From Paralithodes platypus (lineage: Eukaryota; Arthropoda; Malacostraca; Decapoda; Lithodidae): 64,000 nucleotides of DNA. Positions 29,616 through 40,652 of the stretch are shown here, piece after piece; the first letter of the stretch is position 1; every line of letters starts with the position of its first letter. The translations under genes were made by a program, and so were the position numbers. Location: the NCBI GenBank assembly GCA_032716605.1, contig CM064519.1, positions 14,385,468 to 14,449,467 of the forward strand, read 5' to 3'. The notes under the pieces were generated by a model. It searched no databases and had not been told where the DNA came from. It saw only the letters and a list, made by a program, of their open reading frames with translations.

Positions 29616-30306
29616 GGCCATCAATGTCATGGGCCCTGATGGAGAGATCCTGAAGGGTTCCAGGCATGGTAGAAGAGGTAAGAGGGAGGACTACCACCAA
29701 GCCACAGCAGCAGTCAGTTGTTCAACACCGGACTTGGTCCAGGTTGTTGTTACAACTGCAGTGACCCTCTGCAAAGGGGATCACAAGCTGCTTCAGGAGT
29801 ATCTTCCAACACTCCTGAAGGCTAATAACCTCCCACCCATCATCATTCCACCTCTTCCAGGACCATCTGCACCACCCAGCCTCATCCCCACTCAGGTTTT
29901 GAGGCAAAGAAGCCACCCGAGAAAGAGACTGGACATCCAGAAGCCTCTCTCAAGACCTCCACCACCACCACAAACAGTCTCTGCATCACCACCGCCATCA
30001 CCAGTCAATGTCGCCGGCCCAGCAGCAGCCTCGACTCCAGCACCTGCCACCCAAGATCCAGTGGCAACCAACTCCTCCGCATCATCTGAGTACTCCGACT
30101 CCACCACAGGAGAAGACGTCGATGTGGAGGGGTTGGAGGAGGGAGAAGAGGACATCGACCTGGGAATGACCACCAGCGAGCTGGAGAAAAACATCACCGA
30201 CTTGACTGCAGAGATCCAGCAGACTGCAGCAGCAGGAAGATGTCCCCCTATAGCGGCCCAGAAGAAGCTGACCAAGTTGCTACACTTATCTTTCCAGCAA
30301 AGATAG
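29605..30306 (+). CDS. Continuation of the cold-shock protein in the +1 frame
   Basis: From about 29605 the +1 frame continues the domain (DEAINVMGPDGE, as in the AxNVxGPxG of Y-box proteins) and then a basic patch (GSRHGRRGKRED). After that come a hydrophobic region, a proline-rich segment (PLSRPPPPPQTV, PAAASTPAPATQ), a very acidic block (GEDVDVEGLEEGEEDIDLG) and a short coiled coil (TSELEKNITDLTAEIQQT). It ends at TAG 30306. The same frame is open upstream to 29377, but that part is a shadow of the cold-shock frame. The layout suggests an RNA-binding chaperone or Gag-like particle protein (inference). Confidence 0.65.
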   Translation, partial: RGDEAINVMGPDGEILKGSRHGRRGKREDYHQATAAVSCSTPDLVQVVVTTAVTLCKGDHKLLQEYLPTLLKANNLPPIIIPPLPGPSAPPSLIPTQVLRQRSHPRKRLDIQKPLSRPPPPPQTVSASPPPSPVNVAGPAAASTPAPATQDPVATNSSASSEYSDSTTGEDVDVEGLEEGEEDIDLGMTTSELEKNITDLTAEIQQTAAAGRCPPIAAQKKLTKLLHLSFQQR

Positions 30307-30471
30307 AAAATAGACAATGGAGCACTCTTGGTTGAGCCCGAGAACTTTTCATCTCCTACTGTACTTCGCACTTCTCCACTTTATCTTCCTCTCTCCAAAA
30401 CTCTCCAATCTCCTACTTTACTCAAGCCATCATCATCATCATCATCATTCTAACCATTACCTCTCCATTCC

Positions 30472-30506
30472 CTGAAGATGCAAGATGTTTACTTGTGAAA
30501 CGTTGG
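30472..30506 (+). ncRNA. Hammerhead-like hairpin motif
   Basis: CTGAAGA, a GCAAG/CTTGT stem with a 7-nt loop, then GAAAC match parts of a hammerhead core. This CTGAAGA..GAAACG arrangement is common near ends of Penelope-like and other retroelements. A cleavage-site strand was not identified, so activity is doubtful. Confidence 0.35.
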
Positions 30507-30644
30507 ATCCACCATGAATTTTGCTAACCTTTTGTACCTCATCTCTGAACCCCAGAGGAAAATTGTTAGAACTATTGAAAGCTGTAACAATAAAATCCTG
30601 AATGCTGAAACCGCTATTGCTTTTAACCTCGTCTGTTTAAAAGA

Positions 30645-30645
<1 letters not shown>

Positions 30646-30686
<41 letters not shown>

Positions 30687-30700
30687 TATATGTGTATGTG
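30646..30700. repeat. (TA)n/(TG)n microsatellite
   Basis: TA tract and a short TG tract at the 3' edge of the cold-shock unit. Confidence 0.92.
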
Positions 30701-30779
30701 TGTGTGTGAGTAAACTTGACCTTCACCCTAACCAAGCCCTATGATACAGTAACGTGCTTTATGAGAGACACCTACACTT

Positions 30780-31150
30780 TGTCCACCCATGACCCCCATC
30801 CTTGATAATATAAATGATAACTAACCCTCACACTTATGGATCTGAAGAATAAATATATCTTCATAAGTTTTAAATAATCCGATCATTTTTGTAATACCCC
30901 TCAATCAAAAATAATAGGCTTCGATCGTTTTCGTTCTTGTTTTTGAAATATTATTGGTCTGAAGAATAAATAGAGTTTCATAGAGTGTAATATCCCTCAA
31001 TCAGAAATAATAGGCTTCAATAATTTTTGCTCTTGTTTTAGAAGGGTTATGGGTATGAAGAATTAATAGAGTTTCATTAGTTTTAATAGGCATCGATCAG
31101 AATTAATAGGCTTCAATAATTACCGCTCTTTGCTTATAGAAATGGGTAAA
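30780..31150. repeat. Degenerate ~110-bp tandem repeat
   Basis: Three diverged units with AATAATAGGCTTC(A/G)AT and GAAGAATAAATA. Confidence 0.65.
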
Positions 31151-31215
31151 TTCCTACAACTGCCTTTTCAACTGGCACCGGAGTATGTCATCCAGACGTT
31201 CCAATACAGACTTAA

Positions 31216-31576
31216 GGGGATAGTGGCCTGTTTTGGGGGCTATTAATTCATGTATTCCTTTATTTTTTTAGTTTCCTCGCTAAACCTCCATCAAGCTTAG
31301 AAAAACACCCCCTACACCCCCCTTCAAGATAAATGTGTACATTTTTCGGTAGAAAAATGTCCCGGCCGAAGGCCGATTTTTCTTAAAATTACAGGCTCGC
31401 TATCGCTCGCCAGGAAAATATCGACACCTAAATGCCACGAAAGTCTTAAAATTGACAACGAAATGGGGCGAAAGGTATTCAAATCGTCAAACAAATGGGG
31501 CAAATGTCATAAAATCTGAAAACTAATGGAGCTAAACATGAGGAAGAAGGAGGACCAGAAAACGGTCCATGTCACC
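31216..31576 (-). mobile_element. MITE family A copy (A11), well preserved
   Basis: TTAA at 31212-31215 and 31577-31580. Core reads GGTAGAAAAATGTCCCGGCC and GGCTCGCTATCGCTCGCC. Confidence 0.87.
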
Positions 31577-31682
31577 TTAACAATAGCTGGTGCAACGTTT
31601 TGTAAGTTATCATATTATGTTACAATCAATATGGAAGGTTTAAATTATTTTTGCCATTTTCGAACAATATATTCTTAGTTTA

Positions 31683-33820
31683 CCAAAACGCCCCCCAGAC
31701 CCCCTTCAAACTACAAAACGTCCCCCAGACCCCCTTCAAACTACAAAACGTCCCCCAGACCCCCTTCAAACTACAAAAACGTCCCCCAGAACCCCTTCAA
31801 ACTACAAAACGCTCCCCAGACCCCCTTCAAACTACAAAATTCCTCCCAGACCCCCTTCAAGCTACAAAACGCCTCCCAGACTCCCTTCAAGCTACAAAAT
31901 TCCTCACAGACCCCCTTCAAGCTACAAAACGCCTCCCAGACCCCCTTCAAGCTACAAAAAGCCCCCCAGATCCTCTTCAAACTACAAAACGCCCCCCAGA
32001 CCCCCTTCAAACTACAAAACACCCCCTAGACCCCCTTCAAACTACAAAACGCCTCCCAAACCCCCTTCAAACTACAAAACGCCTCCCAGACCCCCTTCAA
32101 ACTACAAAACGCCTCCCAGACCCCCTTCAAACTACAAAACGCCCCCCAGACCCCCTTCAAACTACAAAACGTCCCCCAGACCCCCTTCAAACTACAAAAC
32201 GCCCCCTAGAACCCCTTCAAACTACAAAATGCCTCCCAGACCCCCTTCAAACTACAAAACGCCACCCAGACCCCCTTCAAACTACAAAACGCCTCCCAGA
32301 CCCCCTTCAAACTGCAAAACGCCCCCCAGACCCCCTTCAAACTGCAAAACGCCCCCTAGACCCCTTCACACTAGAAAACGCCTCCCAGACCCCCTTCAAA
32401 CTACACAACGCCTTCCCAGACCCCCTTCAAACTACACAACGCCTTCCCAGACCCCCTTCAAACTACACAACGCCTTCCCAGACCCCCTTCAAACTACACA
32501 ACGCCTTCCCAGACCCCCTTCAAACTACAAAACGCCCCCTAGACTCCCTTCAAACTACAAAACGCCCTCCAGACCCACTTCAAACTACAAAATGCCCCCT
32601 AGACCCCCCTCAAATTACAAAATGCCTCCCAGACCCCCTTCAAACCACAAAACGCCTTCCAGACCCCCTTCAAACTACAAAACGCCTTCCAGACCCCCTT
32701 CAAACTATAAAACGCCCCCCAGGCCCCCTTCAAACTACAAAACGCCCCATAGACCCCCTTCAAACTACAAAACGCCTCCCAGACCCCCTTCAAACTACAA
32801 AACGCCCCCCAGACCCTCTTCAAACTACAAAACGCCTCCCAGACCCCCTTCAAACTACAAAACGCCCCCCAGACCCCCTTCAAACTACAAAACGCCCCAT
32901 AGACCCCCTTCAAACTACAAAACGCCTCCTAGACCCCCTTCAAACTACAAAACGCCCCCCAGACCCCCTTCAAACTACAAAACGCCTCCCAGACCCCCTT
33001 CAAACTACAAAACGCCCCCAGACCCCCTTCAAACTACAAAACGCCCCATAGACCCCCTTCAAACTACAAAACGCCTTCCAGACCCCCTTCAAACTACAAA
33101 ACGCCTCCTAGACCCCCTTCAAGCTACAAAACGCCTCCCAGACCCCCTTCAAGCTACAAAACGCCCCCCAGACCCCTTTCAAACTACAAAACGCCGCCCA
33201 GACCCCCTTCAAACTACAAAACGCCTCCCAGACCCCTTCAAGCTAGAAAACGCCAACCAGACCCCCTTCAAACTACAAAACGCCCCCAGACCCCCTTCAA
33301 ACTACACAACGCCTTCCCAGACCCCCTTCAAACTACAAAAACTGACCCCCAGACCCCCTTCAAACTACACAACGCCTTCCCAGACCCCCTTCAAACTACA
33401 CAACACCTCCCAGACCCCCTTCAAGCTACAAAACGCCTCCCAGACCCCCTTCAAGCTACAAAACGCCCCCCACACCCCCTTCAAGCTACAAAACGCCCCC
33501 TTTACAAAACGCCCCCTTCAAACTACAAACGACCCCCTTCAAACTACAAAACGCCTCCCAGACCCCCTTCAAACTACAAAACGCCTCCCAGACCCCTTCA
33601 AACTACAAAACGCCTCCCAGACCCCCTGCAAACTACAAAACGCCTCCCAGACCCCCTTCAAACTACAAAACGCCTCCCAGACCCCCTTCAAACTACAAAA
33701 CGCCTCCCAGACCCCCTTCAAACTACAAAATGCTTCCCCAGACCCCCTTCAAACTAAAAAATACGCCTCCCAGACCCCCTTCAAACTACAAAACGCCTCC
33801 CAGACCCCCTGCAAACAAAG
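31683..33820. repeat. 30-bp minisatellite, about 70 copies
   Basis: Unit ACGCCTCCCAGACCCCCTTC plus AAACTACAAA. Strand-asymmetric (C-rich top strand). It gives long Pro/Thr-rich frames (466 and 556 aa) that are not genes. Flanks match repeat family D, whose ACGCCTTCCCAGAC..TTCAAACT segment is the seed. Confidence 0.95.
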
Positions 33821-33853
33821 TATTACCCTTGGGACGTGTATTGGGCCACTTAA

Positions 33854-34062
33854 GGGGAGATGGGCCGTTTTTCTGGTCCCGCTTCTTCCTCATGCTTAGC
33901 CCCATTAGTTATCAGATTTTATGACGTTCGGCTCATTAGTTTGGCGATTTTAAGACCTTTCGCCCCACTTCTTTGTCAATATATTATACTGTCAAAACGA
34001 GCCATAATCTTCAAAGTGTTAAACCCAACTGTCTACCGAAAAATGTACAAATTAATCTTTAA
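33854..34062 (+). mobile_element. MITE family A copy (A12), internally deleted
   Basis: Left TTAA at 33850-33853; the core hairpin region is missing; resumes at CTACCGAAAAATGTACAAAT. Confidence 0.72.
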
Positions 34063-34175
34063 CGGCCCTCCCCCGTGAACAGGTATTAGCTATATACGTG
34101 AATAAGTTGTCTCGGCATATAGAAGTAAAGTGAAGGCGGTCCATTCGTGGCCACCCCCTCGTTGAATAAGGCGTT

Positions 34176-34370
34176 TGGCAATAGATAGATAGATAGATAG
34201 ATATATAGGTAGATAGTCAGTCAGTCATATTACTATTCCATAAGAAGATACACAGCATATGCTTCTTATATATTGGGTATAAAAAAAATATATATATATA
34301 TATATTCTTAGAGCAATGTGGGCTCATTATGTTGTATAGATAGATAAATAGATAGATAGATAGATAGATA
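34176..34370. repeat. (GATA)n tracts
   Basis: Two imperfect GATA tracts at 34176-34210 and 34337-34371. Confidence 0.9.
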
Positions 34371-34490
34371 GGTTCTAGATACTCTGGATACTATACTCTG
34401 TTTCTTTCCAGCTGACGGTAAATTGCCATGTTCCCATCTTGTTAATTCCGCAACTACGAACAATTTGCAGCGAAATTTATTGTAAATTAA

Positions 34491-34826
34491 GGAGGGATGG
34501 TTGGTTTTTCTGGACCCCCTTCTCTCTCATGTTTAGCCTCATTTGTTTTCAGATTTTAAGACGTTCGGCCCATTAGCTTGGCGATTTGACCACCTTTCGC
34601 CTTATGCCGTTGTCAATATTAAGACCTTTCGTCCCATTTAGGTGTAGATTTTTTTCCTGGCGAACAATAGCAAACCTGTAATTTTAAGAGGAATCGGCAT
34701 TTGGCCGGGACATTATTCTACCGAAAAATGTATAAATTTATCTTGAACTGCAAGTTATTTCTAAGCTTGGTGGAGGTCTAGCGAGAGAAATATATATAAA
34801 TAAACCAAACAATAACCACTACGCCC
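34491..34826 (+). mobile_element. MITE family A copy (A13)
   Basis: TTAA at 34487-34490 and 34827-34830; all blocks in order. Confidence 0.82.
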
Positions 34827-34883
34827 TTAAGAAGACTTGGCCTTATGATGGAGAGACATAGTAGTTTCATAGTGTTCCATTAA

Positions 34884-35087
34884 CCCTCTCCGACATATGA
34901 CGGGATTTTGAGCCTATTAGGGATACTTTAAAGCCTTTGTTACCATCAGGGGTATTTAGAAACCTTTAGTTTAGTTACTTCAACCTCTGCAGTTGTCTTT
35001 GAGTTAGCTGTGGGCAGAAAACTAATTTTGGAGAGGTAGAACTCTATTTCTTATTGCTAATCTGGCAACCTCTGCGTCTCATGAGTC
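34884..35087. mobile_element. MITE family E copy (E2), right end clipped
   Basis: Left TTAACCCTCTCCGACATATG; internal CTCTGCAGTTGTCTTTGAGT identical to E1. The right end abuts MITE A14. Confidence 0.82.
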
Positions 35088-35091
35088 TTAA

Positions 35092-35435
35092 GGGGGGATG
35101 GTTGTTATTTCTGGCCCCCCTTCTCCCTCATGTCTAGCCCCATTAGTTTTATTTTTGTTCTTCAGATTTTAAGAAGTTCGACCCATTAGTTTGGCGTTAT
35201 TAAGTCCTTTCAATCCATGTTTTTGTCAATATTGAGACCTTTCGCATAATTTCCTGGCGAACGAGTGAGCCTGTAATATAGTAGTAGTAACCGACCTCCG
35301 GCTGCGACATTTTTCGATCGATAAATGTACAAATTAATCTTGAAGAAGGTTATTGGGGTATTTTTAATGTTGGTGGAGGTTCAGGGAGGAAACTAAAAAA
35401 CAAAATGATAAAAAGATAAATAAATACACAAATCA
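35092..35435 (+). mobile_element. MITE family A copy (A14)
   Basis: Left TTAA shared with the end of E2. Its right end (AATACGCCCACTCCC) is the unit of the small array that follows. Confidence 0.8.
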
Positions 35436-35555
35436 ATACGCCCACTCCCGCTGAAGTAATAATCAATACGCCCACTCCCGCTGAAGTAATAATCAATACG
35501 CCCACTCCCGCTGAAGTAATAATCAAAACGCCCACTCCCGCTGAAGTAATAATCA
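35432..35555. repeat. 32-bp tandem repeat, 4 copies
   Basis: AATCAATACGCCCACTCCCG plus CTGAAGTAAT; starts within A14. Confidence 0.93.
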
Positions 35556-35890
35556 ATGTTCCTCAGAGCACTCCCAGTGTATACCACCCCCTCTACGTAC
35601 CCCTATTGCAACACAAGCCCACCCCTACTCTGTGCAACTCTCCAACTCAAGAGTGAAATGATACCCCCAATCCTTCTTCTATTCAACTGCTGAGCTCTGG
35701 AACTCTTTCCCTGAATCAGTCTTTCCCTCTTCCTATAACTTAAATTGCTTCAAACTCCGTGTGTCCAGATATTTTGGCTCGAACGTCCCTTGATTTTGGC
35801 CCTGTCACTCTTTCAACTCTGGGGGAGGCACTCGCTAAAGGCAGTTCTACCTTTTGTCTCCCTCACTCACATAGAACAAAAAAAGTATCA
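35546..35890 (+). mobile_element. LINE 3' end, sense copy of the 11017 family
   Basis: Translated pieces STAELWNSFPESVFPSSYNL and CFKLRVSRYFGSNVP match the terminal protein of that family; ends in an A-rich tract. Confidence 0.75.
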
Positions 35891-36214
35891 AGAAATCAGC
35901 TACCAAGGGACTCAATTTACCGTCAACTGGGAATAAACTGACTATAGGATCGTCAACAATTATTATGCCGTATATCTATACCAAATCCTGTTCCTGACTA
36001 AGTGCCTATACCTTGTTTCAAGTTGGTAGGCCAGAAATTGCCAGACCAGTGATGAGGATAAATGTTGAGGGAAAAAGCGCTCGTGTGATACCGGCTTAAG
36101 ACTAACCTCATTTAAATATAGTTCAAGGTTATATATTCCAAATGCGGCCATCGTACCAATAGGGTTAATACATTGCGGCTATCACGGTCATAACTTAGAG
36201 GTAAAGCACACACA

Positions 36215-36560
36215 TTAGGGAAGATGGCTGGTTTTCTGGCCCCCCTTCTCCCTCATCCTTGGCCTCTTTAGTTTTCATATTTTAAGAATTTCGGCCCATT
36301 ACTTTGGCGATTTTAAGACTTTTCGCCCCATTTCCTTGTCAATATTATGACCTTTCGTGTCATTTAAGTGTCGACTTTTTCCTGGCGAACGATAGCGAGC
36401 CTGTAATATAGGAGGAAATGGCCTTCGGCCGGACTATTTTCCTTCCGAGAAATGCACAAATTTATCTAGAAAGAGGTTCTTTAGGATGTATTTTAAGCTT
36501 GAATGTGGTCTAGTGAGGAAACTAAACCATTTTTGTTTTATTTATTTATGTATTTACTCA
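36215..36560 (+). mobile_element. MITE family A copy (A15)
   Basis: Core GGCGAACGATAGCGAGCCTG and GGCCTTCGGCCGG; termini diverged. Confidence 0.78.
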
Positions 36561-36694
36561 AGCCCATTCCCCACTTTTCCTTTTTTTTTTAATAATTAAT
36601 ATATATATAATAAATCTACCAAAAAAATACCCCCCCCCCCCCCCCCGTTAATTGCAGGTATAATACAGAAAGCACATCGATACCAGAGAGTTAA

Positions 36695-37073
36695 GGGGGG
36701 TCACCGTTTTTTTTTTATCTTTCTCTCCTTTTCTTTCTTTCCCTGGCTTGTATCCATTCGGCCCCTTTCAGCCAACTGGTTTAAGACGTTTATCCCTATC
36801 CAGGTGTCGATTTCTTCCTGGCAAGCGATAGCGAGCCAGCATTGCTGGGAGAAATCCGGCTTCGCCGGAGAAATTTTTCTATCGAAAAATGTACAAATTT
36901 AGCTTGCTGTCAAAACAAAAAATTATGTATGATGGCTCGCTACCGCTCGCCAGGAAAATATTGACACCTGGATGGGGGTAAATGTCTTAAAACAGTAGGC
37001 TGAATGGGGCCAAATGGATACAAGCCAAAGAGAGAGGGAGAGAGAGAGAAAAAAAACCGCGAGGTGGGCTCCC
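36695..37073. mobile_element. MITE family B copy (B2), long fold-back
   Basis: TTAA at 36691-36694 and 37074-37077. Arms: TATCCATTCGGCCCC on the left, complement of GGGGCCAAATGGATACAAGC on the right. Centre TTTTTCTATCGAAAAATGTA shared with family A. Confidence 0.87.
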
Positions 37074-37304
37074 TTAACATATAACATGTTAATATAACTT
37101 CGATGTCAAGAATATATTAATGGCAGGTATTACAAGGGTATTACACCCATACGTTTATATGAGATATTGGGTACCATTACACATTCAGTTTAGGCTATGG
37201 TAATATGCTTTAAAGAGGGAGGATCGTTTTTTTTTTGTTTTTTTTTTTATGATCATTTACTGTATGTATCTTTTTATGATCATTTATTGTATGTATCGTT
37301 TTAA

Positions 37305-37615
37305 ATATTGGTTTAGTTTTCTCCCTAGACCTCCATCAAACTTTAAAAAACACATACCCAAGACCCTCCTTCAAGATAAATTTGTACATTTTTCGATAGA
37401 AAAATTACCCGGCCGAAGGCCGGTTCTTCTTAAATTACAGGCTCGCTTTCGCTCGCCAGGAAAAAATCGACACCTAAATGACACGAAAAGTCTTAATACT
37501 GACAAAGAAATGGGGCAAAAGGTCTTAAAATCGCCAAAGTAATGGGCCAAACGTTATAAAATCTGAAAACTAATGGGGCTAAACATAAGAACTAAGGGAA
37601 ACGACCCATCTCCCC
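37305..37615 (-). mobile_element. MITE family A copy (A16)
   Basis: Right TTAA at 37616-37619; core GGCTCGCTTTCGCTCGCC. Confidence 0.8.
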
Positions 37616-37756
37616 TTAATTACTGCAGGCAATCGGATAAATACACCCCATTAACGGGCCATGATCTATACAAGCTATCAAATCGGAGAACTCGATTATT
37701 TAACTCGTTCACAAAATGATGACGCAATTTTTTTCATTTCACTCTACTATCATTAA

Positions 37757-37787
37757 GGGGAAAGGGTTTACTTGTTAGGTTGATTAT

Positions 37788-37886
<99 letters not shown>

Positions 37887-38199
37887 TATATTTTTTAGTT
37901 TCCCTCCTAGACCTCCATCAAATTTAAAAACAAAACATCCCCTAGACATCTAGATAGATTTGTACATTTTTCAGTAGGAAATTGTTCCGGCCGAAGGCTC
38001 CTAAAATTACAGGCTCGCTATCGCTCGCCAGGAATAAATCGACACTTAACATGGCACCAAAGATCCTAATATTAACAAAGAAATGGGGTGAAAGGTCTTA
38101 GAATCGCCAAACTAATAGGCCGAACGTCTTAATATCTGAAAAAACCAATGGGACTAAGCACGAGGGAGAAGGGGGCCAGAAAAAACGGCCCATCTCCCT
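37757..38199 (-). mobile_element. MITE family A copy (A17) with a (TA)n expansion
   Basis: TTAA at 37753-37756 and 38200-38203. A TA tract of over 90 bp (37791-37883) lies near the left end. Confidence 0.8.
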
Positions 38200-38203
38200 T
38201 TAA

Positions 38204-38310
38204 ATTGCTAAATTCAGATTAGGAAGAATTTGTTTTCGTTGGAAGGTTAATGAAGATAAAGTTACCCCTTTTATCCCTAGAGATCCTTCTTAAACTACAT
38301 ATAATCGCCT
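38204..38310. mobile_element. MITE family C half, seed of the 15-bp array
   Basis: AGATCCTTCTTAAACTACAT and AATCGCCTAATG match the right half of family C (compare 52252-52300, AATCGTCTAATGATAGCC). Confidence 0.6.
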
Positions 38311-40230
38311 AATGGTAAGCAGAATAATGGTAAGCAGAATAATGGTAAGCAGAATAATGGTAAGCAGAATAATGGTAAGCAGAATAATGGTAAGCAGAAT
38401 AATGGTAAGCAGAATAATGGTCAGCAGAATAATGGTCAGCAGAATAATGGTAAGCAGAATAATGGTAAGCAGAATAATGGTAAGCAGAATAATGGTAAGC
38501 AGAATAATGGTAAGCAGAATAATGGTAAGCAGAATAATGGTAAGCAGAATAATGGTCAGCAGAATAATGGTAAGCAGAATAATGGTAAGCAGAATAATGG
38601 TAAGCAGAATAATGGTAAGCAGAATAATGGTAAGCAGAATAATGGTAAGCAGAATAATGGTAAGCAGAATAATGGTAAGCAGAATAATGGTCAGCAGAAT
38701 AATGGTAAGCAGAATAATGGTAAGCAGAATAATGGTAAGCAGAATAATGGTAAGCAGAATAATGGTAAGCAGAATAATGGTAAGCAGAATAATGGTCAGC
38801 AGAATAATGGTAAGCAGAATAATGGTAAGCAGAATAATGGTAAGCAGAATAATGGTAAGCAGAATAATGGTAAGCAGAATAATGGTAAGCAGAATAATGG
38901 TAAGCAGAATAATGGTAAGCAGAATAATGGTAAGCAGAATAATGGTAAGCAGAATAATGGTAAGCAGAATAATGGTAAGCAGAATAATGGTAAGCAGAAT
39001 AATGGTAAGCAGAATAATGGTAAGCAGAATAATGGTAAGCAGAATAATGGTAAGCAGAATAATGGTAAGCAGAATAATGGTAAGCAGAATAATGGTAAGC
39101 AGAATAATGGTAAGCAGAATAATGGTCAGCAGAATAATGGTAAGCAGAATAATGGTAAGCAGAATAATGGTAAGCAGAATAATGGTAAGCAGAATAATGG
39201 TAAGCAGAATAATGGTAAGCAGAATAATGGTAAGCAGAATAATGGTAAGCAGAATAATGGTAAGCAGAATAATGGTAAGCAGAATAATGGTAAGCAGAAT
39301 AATGGTCAGCAGAATAATGGTAAGCAGAATAATGGTAAGCAGAATAATGGTAAGCAGAATAATGGTCAGCAGAATAATGGTAAGCAGAATAATGGTAAGC
39401 AGAATAATGGTAAGCAGAATAATGGTAAGCAGAATAATGGTAAGCAGAATAATGGTAAGCAGAATAATGGTCAGCAGAATAATGGTCAGCAGAATAATGG
39501 TCAGCAGAATAATGGTAAGCAGAATAATGGTAAGCAGAATAATGGTAAGCAGAATAATGGTAAGCAGAATAATGGTAAGCAGAATAATGGTAAGCAGAAT
39601 AATGGTAAGCAGAATAATGGTAAGCAGAATAATGGTAAGCAGAATAATGGTCAGCAGAATAATGGTAAGCAGAATAATGGTCAGCAGAATAATGGTAAGC
39701 AGAATAATGGTAAGCAGAATAATGGTCAGCAGAATAATGGTAAGCAGAATAATGGTCAGCAGAATAATGGTAAGCAGAATAATGGTAAGCAGAATAATGG
39801 TAAGCAGAATAATGGTAAGCAGAATAATGGTAAGCAGAATAATGGTAAGCAGAATAATGGTAAGCAGAATAATGGTAAGCAGAATAATGGTAAGCAGAAT
39901 AATGGTAAGCAGAATAATGGTCAGCAGAATAATGGTAAGCAGAATAATGGTAAGCAGAATAATGGTCAGCAGAATAGTGGTAAGCAGAATAATGGTAAGC
40001 AGAATAATGGTAAGCAGAATAATGGTAAGCAGAATAATGGTAAGCAGAATAATGGTCAGCAGAATAGTGGTAAGCAGAATAATGGTCAGCAGAATAATGG
40101 TCAGCAGAATAATGGTCAGCAGAATAGTGGTAAGCAGAATAATGGTCAGCAGAATAACAGTAAGCAGAATAATGGTCAGCAGAATAGTGGTAAGCAGAAT
40201 AACGGTAAGCAGAATAATGGTAAGCAGAAT
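38311..40230. repeat. 15-bp satellite, 128 units
   Basis: AATGGTAAGCAGAAT repeated for exactly 1920 bp by coordinates. Most variants are a single A-to-C change (GGTCAGC), scattered at first and dense after about 39960, where AGTGG and AACGG variants also appear. Both strands stay open, giving low-complexity ORFs of about 650 aa. Each unit contains GGTAAGC and GCAG. Confidence 0.97.
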
Positions 40231-40312
40231 AAAATGTGTGAGAGTATCATAGATTTTAAAGAAATTTAATTTTAAAGAAATATGAATGGATATCATTTGA
40301 AGCGTTCTACAT

Positions 40313-40445
40313 CACACTGTTAACACTACCTGAGCAGACTTCTTGTGGGTTATAATGATATTTTGTGTAATTGTTATTGAGCATTTTGATTGCCTTTGCC
40401 ATTATCGAGCAATGTATTTATGTTTGTCCCTTCGGATAACAACAA
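40313..40445 (+). repeat. Dispersed repeat family D copy
   Basis: CTTCTTGTGGGTTATAATGA, TTGCCATTATCGAGCAATGT; same order as 3670-3800. Confidence 0.65.
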
Positions 40446-40652
40446 ACAAATAAAACAAATACAAAACACAAATATGCCCACCCAAACCCCCTTTCAAGCT
40501 AATTTTGTTTCTTATAAGTTATAGGTTCGCTATCGCTCACCTATAAAATGACGACACCTCAATGGGGCGATGCGCTTCATTAAAGTTCGGAAAGGAGTAT
40601 GAAGAAGATTTAGTAAGATAAGAAAGGAAATCACCAGTACAGCGACCCTTAA

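Larger units (their letters stand above)
29080..30650 (+). mobile_element. Putative retroposed or transposable unit carrying a cold-shock-domain ORF
   Basis: Bounded by TA microsatellites (29091-29116 and 30648-30682). Contains a C/G-rich 5' segment, a TATA box, an intronless ORF, AATAAA at 30589 and a hammerhead-like hairpin at 30472-30506. No reverse transcriptase. Boundaries and class are inferred; a processed host gene is the main alternative. Confidence 0.45.

Noticed and set aside
31651..33899. ORFs of 466 and 556 aa rich in Pro, Thr, Lys
   Set aside because: Translations of the 30-bp minisatellite; frames switch wherever a unit has an indel.
38290..40296. ORFs of 646 and 668 aa on both strands (MVSRI and ILLTI repeats)
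   Set aside because: Products of a 15-bp satellite; both strands open because the period is a multiple of 3. No domain, no start context, no splice support.
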